From: AC-32 sp963746155
Lineage (GTDB): Bacteria > Actinomycetota > Thermoleophilia > Gaiellales > Gaiellaceae
Reading direction: 5' to 3'
NCBI GenBank assembly: GCA_963746155.1
Contig: CAVVAB010000012.1
Coordinates: 248,001 to 312,000, forward strand
Length of the DNA: 64,000 nucleotides
The notes below the pieces were generated by a model. It was given only the letters and a program-made list of their open reading frames with translations, did no database searches and had not been told where the DNA came from. Both the position numbers and the translations under genes were made by a program. Shown piece after piece: positions 8,893-16,431 of this stretch; position 1 is the first letter of the stretch; every line of letters starts with the position of its first letter.

Positions 8893-9573
8893 TCAGACGA
8901 TCCCGCTTCTGACCGCGTAGACCGCGGCCTGGATGCGGTTCTCGATCTGCAGCTTCATCAGGATGTTGGAGATGTGGTTCTTGACCGTCTTCGGGCTGAT
9001 GTGCAGCTGTGCGGCGATCATCGCGTTGTCGTTCCCGTTGGCGATCAGCTTGAGGACGTCCAGCTCGCGCTGAGAGAGCTCGGCGTGAATCGTCTCGGCC
9101 GCCTCCGGCGACGCGGCGGTAGCTCGCACCTGTTGGAGCACCTTGCCTGCGATCGCGGGTGAGACGAGCGACTCGCCGACCGCAGCCGCCTCGATGCCGC
9201 GGATCAGCTCGTCGACCGACGCGTCCTTGAGCAGATAGCCGCAGGCGCCGGCCAGGATCGCGTGCAGGACGTCTTCGTCCTGGTCGGAGATCGTGAGGAC
9301 GAGCACCCGCGTGAGAGGCGCGGTGGCCGCGATCTGCTTGATCGCCTCGATGCCGGAGATTCCGGGCATGTGCAGATCCATCACGACCACGTCCGGGGCG
9401 AGCTCGCCCACCAGCCGGACGGCCTCCTCGCCGGCGCCGGCCTCGCCCGCCACGTGCACTCCCCGCTCCTCGAGCAGGTTTCGGAGACCTGTCCTGAACA
9501 GGTCGTGATCGTCGACGAGGAGCACACGAACGCTCCCGGCATCGCCGCCGTTGGACCCAGCAATCTTGCTCAT
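8893..9573 (-). CDS. NarL/LuxR-family response regulator
   Basis: 226 residues. Receiver domain: acidic pair in LLVDDHDLFR, phospho-acceptor D66 in VVVMDLHMPG, T/S in VLTIS and K in YLLKDAS. C-terminal LuxR helix-turn-helix at about 165-212 (LSQRELDVLKLIANGNDNAM, then SPKTVKNHISNILMKL). ATG at 9573 follows a GGAAGGGGG sequence. No histidine kinase lies nearby, so its input is unknown. The gene just upstream on the same strand is the 3D-domain wall protein. Confidence 0.93.
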   Translation of the reverse strand: MSKIAGSNGGDAGSVRVLLVDDHDLFRTGLRNLLEERGVHVAGEAGAGEEAVRLVGELAPDVVVMDLHMPGISGIEAIKQIAATAPLTRVLVLTISDQDEDVLHAILAGACGYLLKDASVDELIRGIEAAAVGESLVSPAIAGKVLQQVRATAASPEAAETIHAELSQRELDVLKLIANGNDNAMIAAQLHISPKTVKNHISNILMKLQIENRIQAAVYAVRSGIV

Positions 9574-9596
9574 CGACCCCCTTCCGGGGTCAGAGT

Positions 9597-10592
9597 CTAG
9601 TGAAGAGTGATCGTGACAGTGCGCCGGCCCCAGGCCCGCGCCTTCGCGAGCGTCGGGAACCAGAGGTCGATCGTCGCGCCGACGACGGAAAGGCCCGTAT
9701 CGGCGGCCACGCCCTCCCCGTAACCGGGGATCGTCATGCGCGTGCCGAGCGGGATCACGTGCGGGTCGACGGCGACGATTCCCCAGCCGACAGGCGCTCC
9801 CGTCGCCGTTCGTCCGGGCAGCGAGTACGCGGTCGCGCTCACCGTCATGGTTCGTCCATTCGCCGGGGCGCCGCCCGCTGCGGACACGGCGGAGACCTGC
9901 GTCGCCCGCGCCTGGATCGCCTGTGCCTGCTGCTGGAGCGACGAGATCGCCGCAAGGTTGAGCCGGCGGTCGGAGGCGAGGCTCGCGAGGTACGCGGCCC
10001 GCTCGCTTCGCGCCTGCTGGAGCCGAAGAGCCGTACTGGCGACGTCCTGCGCGAGCGCGGTCAGCCTCTGCTCGCGAGAGGCAAGGGCGCGCACCTCGGC
10101 CCGGTAGCGGGTCCGGGCGCTTCGGGCCTGCTCGATCACGACCCGGTCGGCGTCCGCGACGCGGTCGAGCGTGTCGAGGCTGTTCAGGGCCTCGACGACC
10201 GAGCTGGCTCCGAGCAGCACGTCGAGCGAGTCGTCTGAGCCCTGCTGCTCGTAGAGCTGCTGCACGCGCACGGCCAGCGTCCGCTGTGCGGCCGCGAGCG
10301 AGCGCCGTGCGCTTGCGAGTGCCATCTGCGCGGTGGCGCGCTGGGCCCGGACCTGGGCGATCTGGATCTGGAGCGACGTGGCATGCGCGTGGCTGCGGGC
10401 GAGCTCCGAGTCGAGCGCGTAGAGGCCGAGGACGGCGTTCTCCGAGCGCGCGGTCAGATGGACGTTCTCCTGCTGCAGCCGTGCTGCCTTCTCGCGCAGG
10501 TTCGTCGAGGAGTCGGCAGCCACCCTCGAAGGGACGAGGGCACTCAGGATCAGGAGCGCAGCGAGGGCCGGCCAGACCCGCTGCGTGCGCAT
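9597..10592 (-). CDS. Secreted coiled-coil protein with C-terminal 3D domain
   Basis: 331 residues: signal peptide (MRTQRVWPALAALLILSALV), long alpha-helical coiled coil (about 40-225), then a 3D domain at the C-terminus (DPHVIPLGTRMTIPGYG, VAADTGLSV, ATIDLWFP). 3D domains carry three conserved Asp and occur in lytic transglycosylase-like MltA/YabE-type wall enzymes. The coiled coil (VQQLYEQQGSDDSLDVLLGA) is clearly related to that of the divergent NlpC/P60 gene (DLYTSDGQDSTLAVLLGS). A role in wall remodelling is likely. Confidence 0.82.
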   Translation of the reverse strand: MRTQRVWPALAALLILSALVPSRVAADSSTNLREKAARLQQENVHLTARSENAVLGLYALDSELARSHAHATSLQIQIAQVRAQRATAQMALASARRSLAAAQRTLAVRVQQLYEQQGSDDSLDVLLGASSVVEALNSLDTLDRVADADRVVIEQARSARTRYRAEVRALASREQRLTALAQDVASTALRLQQARSERAAYLASLASDRRLNLAAISSLQQQAQAIQARATQVSAVSAAGGAPANGRTMTVSATAYSLPGRTATGAPVGWGIVAVDPHVIPLGTRMTIPGYGEGVAADTGLSVVGATIDLWFPTLAKARAWGRRTVTITLH

Positions 10593-10650
10593 CTCGCCCG
10601 GCACGAGGGAGCACCGTAACACAGGACTTTGTGCCAGGTGCGCGAACGCC

Positions 10651-10676
10651 GAAAGTGTGATCCTTTTGTCACTTTC
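10651..10676. promoter_or_regulatory. Inverted repeat between two divergent wall-hydrolase genes
   Basis: GAAAGTG at 10651-10657 is mirrored by CACTTTC at 10670-10676 with a 12-bp spacer that is AT-rich compared with its surroundings. It lies in the ~130-bp gap between the divergent 3D-domain and NlpC/P60 genes, so it could be a shared operator. The binding factor is unknown. Confidence 0.4.
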
Positions 10677-10721
10677 CAGCCATTTGCGACCGTCCGGGGG
10701 CCCTGCTAGGGTGCCGTGCTT

Positions 10722-11860
10722 GTGACGAACCGGCCCCTCCCAGGAGGGCGCCTGTCGAGCTTCTTGGTGGGCTTCTGCTCGACGAGACGAAAGGCGCCGG
10801 CACTAGTCATCGCGCTCGCAGCGTTTCTCGCGGTGAGTGCAGTTCCCGCATCCGCCGACTCGGTGGCGTCGAAGCAAGCCCAGGCGCAGAGCGTCCTTGG
10901 CCAGATCCAGCAGCTCGATTCAAGTCTGGAGCGAGCGATCGAGGCCTACAATCTCGCAAGCTCGAGGCTCGCGGGCATCAGGCACGACCTTTCGACGAAC
11001 ACCACTAACCTGGTCAGCGCCAAGCGGAGCCTGAAACACGCGCAGCGACAGCTCTCGTCGCGGCTCATCGACCTCTACACGTCGGACGGCCAGGACTCGA
11101 CACTGGCCGTGCTTCTGGGGTCGTCGAGCCTGGACGACATGCTCAGCAACATGGACGCGGCCGACCGGCTGTCGCAGCAGGACGCCGTCGTTCTCAAGCA
11201 GGTCGTGACCCTCCGTCGGGAGATCCAGCAACGGCAGCGCCGGCTCAAGCACGCTCACGCCGTGCAGTCGGAAGTCGTGGCCCAGCGGGCCGCGGCAAAG
11301 GCTTCGGTGGAGAGCCAGCTCAGCCAGCGCCGGTCGCTGTTGAGCTCGATTCACGGCGAGATCGCACGGATGCAGGCGCAGGAGCGGCAGCGGCAAGCAG
11401 AGCTGAAGCAGCAACTCGAGCAGCAACTGGCTTCGCAGCAGGTGTCCACCAGCAGCACCCCTCTCGCGCCGACAATCGGCGAGGCACCGATTGCGGCCGC
11501 ACCGCCAGCCCGTTTCGGCGGCGTGGTGGGTATCGCGATGCGGTACCTCGGAACACCCTACGTCTGGGGTGGGGCCTCGCCCTCGGGGTTTGACTGCTCG
11601 GGCTTCACGATGTACGTCTACGCGCAGGTCGGGGTCTCGCTCCCGCACAACGCGGCGGCGCAGTACGGGATGGGCGCGGCGGTCTCCCGCGGCGACCTCC
11701 AACCGGGCGATCTCGTCTTCTTCGACGGCCTCGGCCACGTCGGCCTCTACATCGGCGGCGGCAGCTTCATCCACTCCCCGCACACCGGCGACGTGGTCAA
11801 GATCTCGAGCCTGAGCGGCTGCTACGCGTCGAGCTACGTCGGCGCCCGCCGCATCTCTAA
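10722..11860 (+). CDS. Secreted NlpC/P60 peptidoglycan hydrolase with coiled coil
   Basis: Signal peptide (RKAPALVIALAAFLAVSAVPASA), PcsB-like coiled coil (~45-240), then an NlpC/P60 domain (~270-375) with catalytic Cys in GFDCSGFTMY and His in GHVGLYIGGG and HSPHTGDVV. It cleaves stem-peptide bonds of peptidoglycan outside the cell. Start GTG 10722 is 9 nt after TAGGGT (10707-10712); GTG 10767 is an alternative that keeps the signal peptide. The domain ends at SSYVGARRI near 11855, where the family normally stops. The frame instead stays open to 12338, antisense to the acyl-CoA synthetase gene. A TAA at 11858-11860 lies one base out of frame, so a lost base is suspected; the end given here is that TAA. 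Confidence 0.75.
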
Positions 11861-13609
11861 CGACGCGTACAGCTCGTCGATCTCGTGCGCGAAGTGCTCC
11901 GCGCAGACGCGGCGCTTCAGCTTGAGCGTCGGCGTGACCTCGCCCTCCGCGGCGCTGAAGTCCCGCGGCAGGACGGCGAAGCGCTTGATCTGCTCGAACC
12001 GCGAGAGCCCGGCGTTGACGTCGTCGACGATGGCCTTGACGCGCTCGTGGACCTGTCCCGGGGACAGTCCCTCGGACACGGCCGGATCGACCGTGATCAA
12101 CGCCGCGACGCACGGCCGCCGGTCGCCGACGACGAGCGCCTGCGAGACGAGCGGCGCGGTCTTAAGCGCGTTCTCGAGATTCTGCGGCGCGACGTTCTTG
12201 CCGCCGGCCGTGACGATGATGTCCTTCTTGCGGTCCGTGATGTGGATGAAACCGTCCTCGTCGATCGCGCCGAGGTCGCCGGAGCGAAGCCAGCCGTCGG
12301 CGCCGAGCACCTCGCGCGTCGCCTCCTCGTCCTTGTAGTAGCCCGCGAAGACCGTCTCGCTGCGGATCAGGAGCTCGCCGTCCTCGTCGGTGCGCACCTC
12401 GAACCCGGGCAGCGCCGGCCCGACGGTGCCGAAGCGGAACCGGTCAGGCCGGTTCACGGACGCGGCGGTTGTGCACTCGGTGAGACCCCAGCCCTCGAGG
12501 ATCAGGATGTCGAGCCCGTGGAAGAACTCGCCGATCTCCGCGGCCAGGGGCGCACCGCCCGAGATGCCGACCCGAAGGCGGCCGCCTAGGCGGTCCTTGA
12601 CCTTGCGGTAGACGAGCCGGTCGGCGATGCGGTGCTTGACCGCGAGGCCCGTCGGCAGTGGCCGTCCTTGCCTCCGGAGCTCGCTCGCCTGCCGACCGAC
12701 GCTGAGCGACCAGTCGAGCAGGCGCCGCCTGATGCCCTGCGCCTCGTCGAACTGCGCCTGTACTCCGGTGTGCACCTTCTCGTAGAGGCGCGGAACGCTC
12801 GGCAGGAGCGTGGGGCGGACCGTGGCCATAGCCTCCATGACGTGCATCGGGTCAGGGCAGAACGCGATCGTGTACCCGGTATGCGCGCCGAGCAGGTGCA
12901 TCAGCCGGCCGAAGTTGTGCGCCAGCGGCAGGAAGAGCAGCATCACGTCGTCCGAGATCGCGAAGCCGGGGATGTCGTCGACGGCCGTCGCCATTTCGTA
13001 GTAGTTGCGGTGCCTGATCGTGCAGGCCTTGGGCGGGCCGGTCGTGCCGGACGTGTAGATGAACGTGAAGCAGTCTTCCTCGTCGACCACGGCCTCGGCT
13101 TCGGTGAGCGCCGTCGGGTGCGCCGCCGCGAACTCGCGCCCGCGAGCGCGCAGCGCTTCCAGCTCGGAGAACGAGATCACGTGGGCGAGGCCGAGGTCGG
13201 CGACCTTCTCCCGTTGGCCCTCGTCCTCGACGAGCACGCCGACGGCCTCGGAATGCTCGAGGACGTACTGGCAGTCCTTCGGCGAGTTGTTCGCGTAGAT
13301 CGCGGCGCCGACTGCGCCGATCAGGCCGAGGGCGAAGTCAAACAACGCCCAGTCGAGCGTCGACTGCGCGAGGATCCCGAACGCGTCGCCCTTGCGCACG
13401 CCCAGCGCGAGGAGGCCGTTCGCGAGCTCCTCCACCGCTCGTTCGGCTTCGCCCCACGGGACCTCCGTCCACCCGTCCGGGCCTTCGACGAGATAGGCGG
13501 GATTCGACCGCCCGGCCGAGACGCCTTCGCGCCACAGCCGTCCGATCGTCCGCCCCTTGCCGGCGTGTGCGCTCGGCTCCGCCGCCGCTGTTGCCGTGGT
13601 CTCGCTCAG
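11834..13609 (-). CDS. Long-chain acyl-CoA synthetase (AMP-forming)
   Basis: Activates fatty acids to acyl-CoA through an acyl-adenylate. ANL-superfamily motifs: P-loop FIYTSGTTGPPKA, LEGWGLTECTT, GWLRSGDLGAIDEDGFIHI and DRKKDIIVTAGGKNVAP with the C-terminal catalytic Lys region LKLKRR. No ATG/GTG/TTG precedes residue 59, yet homologous sequence (TIGRLWREGVSAGRSNPAYL, WTEVPWGEAERAVEEL) continues up to a CTG at 13609 that lies 6 nt after TAAGCT, so I take CTG as start (591 aa). A REP-like palindrome is embedded in the coding sequence at 12054-12080. Confidence 0.88.
   Translation of the reverse strand: MSETTATAAAEPSAHAGKGRTIGRLWREGVSAGRSNPAYLVEGPDGWTEVPWGEAERAVEELANGLLALGVRKGDAFGILAQSTLDWALFDFALGLIGAVGAAIYANNSPKDCQYVLEHSEAVGVLVEDEGQREKVADLGLAHVISFSELEALRARGREFAAAHPTALTEAEAVVDEEDCFTFIYTSGTTGPPKACTIRHRNYYEMATAVDDIPGFAISDDVMLLFLPLAHNFGRLMHLLGAHTGYTIAFCPDPMHVMEAMATVRPTLLPSVPRLYEKVHTGVQAQFDEAQGIRRRLLDWSLSVGRQASELRRQGRPLPTGLAVKHRIADRLVYRKVKDRLGGRLRVGISGGAPLAAEIGEFFHGLDILILEGWGLTECTTAASVNRPDRFRFGTVGPALPGFEVRTDEDGELLIRSETVFAGYYKDEEATREVLGADGWLRSGDLGAIDEDGFIHITDRKKDIIVTAGGKNVAPQNLENALKTAPLVSQALVVGDRRPCVAALITVDPAVSEGLSPGQVHERVKAIVDDVNAGLSRFEQIKRFAVLPRDFSAAEGEVTPTLKLKRRVCAEHFAHEIDELYASLEMRRAPT
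12054..12080 (-). repeat. REP-like palindrome inside a coding sequence
   Basis: 27-nt sequence (plus strand TGTCCCGGGGACAGTC then CCTCGGACACG) identical to the copy next to the REP transposase at 23508-23534. It forms a stem of TGTCC/GGACA type arms. Here it encodes residues ~510-519 (VSEGLSPGQ) of the acyl-CoA synthetase without disturbing the frame. Confidence 0.75.
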
Positions 13610-13615
13610 GCCTTC

Positions 13616-13621
13616 AGCTTA
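13616..13621 (-). promoter_or_regulatory. -10 element of acyl-CoA synthetase gene
   Basis: TAAGCT on the minus strand, 6 nt (GAAGGC) before the CTG at 13609. This agrees with the leaderless pattern and supports the CTG start. Confidence 0.4.
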
Positions 13622-13706
13622 GAGCGTCGATTCATCCCGGGAAAGGCAGGGAACCGGAGCGGAGCGGCGAATTTCACCGGTCCCACTAGACTTATCCACA
13701 GCCCTG

Positions 13707-14561
13707 ATGCGAACTATCTGGAACGGATCTCTCAGCTTCGGCCTGGTCACGATCCCCGTCGGCCTGGCGCCTGCGACGGCGCCCAAGGCTCGCGCGTCGG
13801 ACGTGTCGTTCCGCACGCTGCACCGCGAGTGCAAGACGCCGATCAAGCAGAAACGCTGGTGCCCGGTGCACGAGCGCGAGGTCTCGAACGACGAGATCGT
13901 GAAGGGCTGGGAGGTCTCGAAAGGGCAGTTCGTGATCGTCGAGGAGGCCGATCTCGAGGCGATCGCGCAGCACGACACCTCGCGCGCGATCGACATCTCC
14001 CGCTTCGTGCCCCTCGAGCAGGTCGACCCACTCTTCTTCGACCGCACGTACTTCCTCGCGCCGTCGAGCGCCGAGGCCCAGCGGCGGCCCTACGTGCTGC
14101 TCCTGAACGCGATGAAGGAGACGGGCATGGCAGCCGTCGGCCGGATGGTGATCCGCGGGAACGAGAACTTCTGCCTGATCCGCCCGAAGGGCGACGCGCT
14201 CGTGCTCGAGACGCTCTTCCTCGCGGAGGACGTTCGCTCGCAGGCGGAGATCGACGAGGCGGTCGAGGCGATCGACGTCAACGAGCCCGAGCTCGACCTC
14301 GCGCGCCAGCTGATCGACAGCCTGGTCGGCACCTGGGAGCCGGAGGAGCTGCACAGCGAGTACCGGCAGAACCTGCGCGAGCTGCTCGAGGCGAAGCTGA
14401 AGGGCGAGGAGATCGCCGTCCCGGAGCCGGTGGAGGACGTGCCGGTCGTCGACCTGATGGAAGCGCTCAAGCAGAGCGTTGCCGCAAGCCAGAAGGATCG
14501 CGCCAAGCCCGCCGCGCGCAAGAAGGCAGCGCCGAAGAAGCGCGCAGCCGCCCGGAAGTAG
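13707..14561 (+). CDS. ku: Ku protein for non-homologous end joining
   Basis: 284-residue bacterial Ku that homodimerises on double-strand DNA ends and recruits LigD. Begins MRTIWNGSLSFGLVTIPVGL, with CKTPIKQKRWCPVHEREV, ALVLETLFLAEDV and YRQNLRELLEAKL; Ku core about 1-255. The Lys/Ala tail (KPAARKKAAPKKRAAARK) is the usual DNA-binding extension. TAGACT lies 14 nt upstream of the ATG. No ligD is present in the window. Confidence 0.95.
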   Translation: MRTIWNGSLSFGLVTIPVGLAPATAPKARASDVSFRTLHRECKTPIKQKRWCPVHEREVSNDEIVKGWEVSKGQFVIVEEADLEAIAQHDTSRAIDISRFVPLEQVDPLFFDRTYFLAPSSAEAQRRPYVLLLNAMKETGMAAVGRMVIRGNENFCLIRPKGDALVLETLFLAEDVRSQAEIDEAVEAIDVNEPELDLARQLIDSLVGTWEPEELHSEYRQNLRELLEAKLKGEEIAVPEPVEDVPVVDLMEALKQSVAASQKDRAKPAARKKAAPKKRAAARK

Positions 14562-14568
14562 CTCCTAC

Positions 14569-14739
14569 CTAGTGGTGTTGAGGCAGGGCGCCGAGCGCCT
14601 CGAGCTGCGCCTGGAAGAGCGACTTGTCGATCTTGCCCTGGTAGATCGGGATCCCCTCTTCGACGCAGACCCGGATCACCTCGGTCCGCTCGATTCCGAG
14701 CTCCTTGGACAGCTCTTCAGGCGTCAGATGGTTTGCCAT
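14569..14739 (-). CDS. Small protein of 56 aa, function unknown
   Basis: ATG at 14739 with GAGAGGAG 5 nt upstream. Sequence begins MANHLTPEELSKELGIER and continues TEVIRVCVEEGIPIYQGKID. The ELSKELGIERTEVIRVCVEEGI stretch looks like a short helix-turn-helix or MerR-like motif; no catalytic signature is visible. Codon usage is normal (GC at third positions), which supports a real gene. Its leader contains a terminator-like hairpin at 14768-14803. I do not recognise the family. Confidence 0.75.
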   Translation of the reverse strand: MANHLTPEELSKELGIERTEVIRVCVEEGIPIYQGKIDKSLFQAQLEALGALPQHH

Positions 14740-14767
14740 CGTTCTCCTCTCGATCGCAGCTACGCAT

Positions 14768-14803
14768 GAAAAAGCCCGCCTCGCGCTCCAGCGCAGACGG
14801 GCT
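14768..14803 (-). terminator. Intrinsic terminator upstream of the 56-aa gene
   Basis: On the minus strand AGCCCG TCTGCGC pairs with GCGCGAGG CGGGCT around a short loop, followed by TTTTTC. It would end minus-strand transcripts coming from the tRNA side, or act as an attenuator in the leader of the 56-aa gene, whose ATG lies about 30 nt downstream. Confidence 0.7.
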
Positions 14804-14904
14804 GCATGAGTCCCTCGTTGAGTGTGTGACAGGAATCAGGGGTCCTGCCTCCCCGAACTGCTCATTCGCCTCGAAGAATAATCATGCGCCACGACGGACG
14901 CAAA

Positions 14905-14937
14905 GGACGGGAGAACCGAGTCCGGTTCCCCCGTCCT
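14905..14937 (-). terminator. Terminator of tRNA-Pro
   Basis: On the minus strand a strong stem GGACGGG/GAACCG with CGGTTC/CCCGTCC begins 4 nt after the tRNA 3' end and is followed by TTTG. Position and orientation fit a tRNA terminator. Confidence 0.65.
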
Positions 14938-14940
14938 CGA

Positions 14941-15014
14941 TCGGGGTGCCCAGATTTGAACTGGGGACCTCTCCGACCCGAACGGAGCGCGCTACCAGGC
15001 TGCGCCACACCCCG
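14941..15014 (-). tRNA. tRNA-Pro(CGG)
   Basis: Full cloverleaf on the minus strand: acceptor stem CGGGGTG/CACCCCG, D-arm GCGCAGCCTGGTAGCGC, anticodon stem CTCCG/CGGAG with loop TTCGGGT (anticodon CGG), T-arm CCCAG TTCAAAT CTGGG, discriminator A. CCA is not encoded. T-loop is TTCAAAT instead of the common TTCGAAT. Confidence 0.95.
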
Positions 15015-15027
15015 AGCAGGCCACAGG

Positions 15028-15177
15028 TTAGCGCCTGAAGAGCTTCCTCAGGCGATCGCGGAGGGAGACTTGCGGCTCTCGCTTCAGCGCCTCGTCGCGC
15101 CGCGCCTGCTCGCGCACCCAGGCCTTGTGGCGGCTCGAGCGCGTGCCGTACTTCGGCTTCCAGTAGACGGGGCTCAT
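15028..15177 (-). CDS. Small basic protein of 49 aa
   Basis: Begins MSPVYWKPKYGTRSSRHKAW and ends RDRLRKLFRR; about one third Arg/Lys, no membrane segment. Its ATG at 15177 overlaps the TGA of the MFS gene (TGATG), so it is probably co-translated with it. It may bind nucleic acid or act as a regulator, but nothing shows its function. A longer upstream open frame is antisense-type and not used. Confidence 0.6.
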   Translation of the reverse strand: MSPVYWKPKYGTRSSRHKAWVREQARRDEALKREPQVSLRDRLRKLFRR

Positions 15178-16409
15178 CAGTCGATCGTCCGGATCTGCCG
15201 TGAGAGTAGCCCGCCAGCGACGAAGCAGATCGAGATGCAGGCGCCGAGGGCGATGATCGTCCCCGGCGGGGCGAGTGGAGCGAGCGCGCCGGCGAGCACG
15301 AGGCCGAACGGCGTCAGACCGAGCGCGCCGAACCAGTCCAGGCTGACGACGCGCGAGAGCATGTGCTGCGGCACGAGCTGCATCAGCATCGTCTCCCAGA
15401 TGGTGATGGCGAACCCGATGCAGATGCCGCGCACGAACGCGGTCGCGGCCGCGAGCTCGAACCACGGCGAGAGCGCGAAGACGATCACGAGCACGCTGTT
15501 CGTGATCCAGATCAGATACGAGACGAGCCCGCGCCTGCGCTGCGGGTTCAACTGGCCGACGAGCGCGCTCCCGACCAGCATTCCCGCCCCGAGCAGCGAG
15601 AAGACGAGGCCGTACGCGCCGACGCCGAGGTGGAAGTGGTCGCGCATCAGCTTCGGCGTCAGCACCTGGATCGGCGCCCACTGGAACATGAGCACGAAGG
15701 CGAAGAGCGAGATCGTCACCCAGAGCCACGGGATGCCCGTGACGTAGCGGATCCCGGCGCCGATCTCGCGGAACGTTCCCTTGCCCGGCGAGCGCTCGGC
15801 GCGGCGCGGCCGCGTCGCGTAGACGAACGCGAACGAGGCGAGGTACGAGACCGCGTTGAACCCGAACACGACCGTCGAGCCGGCGACGCCGTAGAGGATC
15901 GACGCGACGGCCGGACCGATCAGGAGGCTCGTCTGCCGCGCCATGCCGAGGAGCGCGTTCGCGGAGCCCAGGCTCGGCTCCTCGACGATCAGCGGGATCA
16001 TCCCGCCGAGCGCGGGCGTGAAGAACCCGGTCGCCAGGCCCTCGACGAAGCCGATCACCAGAAGCGAGCCGAGGCTCAGGTGTCCCGTGGCGTCGACGAC
16101 GGCAAGCGCTCCGATGATCACGAAGCGAGCCGCGTCGGAGACGAGCATCAGCGTGCGGCGGTCGTAGCGGTCGGCGAGCGCCCCGCCGACGAGTACCGTC
16201 GAGAGCAGGCCGACCCCCTGCAGCATCAGGACGAGGCTCAGCGACGTCGCCGAGCCTGTCAGCGTGAACGTCCGCCAGCCGAGCGCGACCACGAAGGCCG
16301 TGTCTCCGAGCAGCGAGATCGCCTGGCCGGTCCAGAGCAGGCGGAAGTTGCGGCTGCGGAAGGCCTGCAGCACGCGTGCGCGCGACGGCGCGGCGGCGGT
16401 CGCGTCCAT
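15177..16409 (-). CDS. MFS transporter, EntS/MFS_3-like exporter
   Basis: 410 residues with about 12 transmembrane helices. N-terminal FRLLWTGQAISLLGDTAFVVAL and the loop GGALADRYDRRTLMLVSD (motif A, GxLaDRxxRR) are typical of the MFS_3/enterobactin-exporter group, which expel small molecules by proton antiport. Substrate unknown. TAGCTT lies 6 nt before the ATG, interlocked with the promoter of the divergent nitrilase gene. Confidence 0.85.
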   Translation of the reverse strand: MDATAAAPSRARVLQAFRSRNFRLLWTGQAISLLGDTAFVVALGWRTFTLTGSATSLSLVLMLQGVGLLSTVLVGGALADRYDRRTLMLVSDAARFVIIGALAVVDATGHLSLGSLLVIGFVEGLATGFFTPALGGMIPLIVEEPSLGSANALLGMARQTSLLIGPAVASILYGVAGSTVVFGFNAVSYLASFAFVYATRPRRAERSPGKGTFREIGAGIRYVTGIPWLWVTISLFAFVLMFQWAPIQVLTPKLMRDHFHLGVGAYGLVFSLLGAGMLVGSALVGQLNPQRRRGLVSYLIWITNSVLVIVFALSPWFELAAATAFVRGICIGFAITIWETMLMQLVPQHMLSRVVSLDWFGALGLTPFGLVLAGALAPLAPPGTIIALGACISICFVAGGLLSRQIRTID

Positions 16410-16415
16410 GGCCGA

Positions 16416-16425
16416 AAGCTATCCT
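16416..16425. promoter_or_regulatory. Interlocked divergent -10 elements (MFS gene / nitrilase gene)
   Basis: Minus strand TAGCTT (16421-16416) is 6 nt before the MFS ATG at 16409. Plus strand TATCCT (16420-16425) is 6 nt before the nitrilase GTG at 16432. The two hexamers overlap by two bases, so simultaneous opening is unlikely. Confidence 0.5.
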
Positions 16426-16431
16426 GCTGCC

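Noticed and set aside
10700..10800. c-di-AMP or other riboswitch before the NlpC/P60 gene
   Set aside because: GC-rich stems exist (GTCGAGC/GCTCGAC and GGCGCC/GGCGCC) but no known aptamer core is recognisable, and a leaderless start at 10722 would place them inside the coding sequence.
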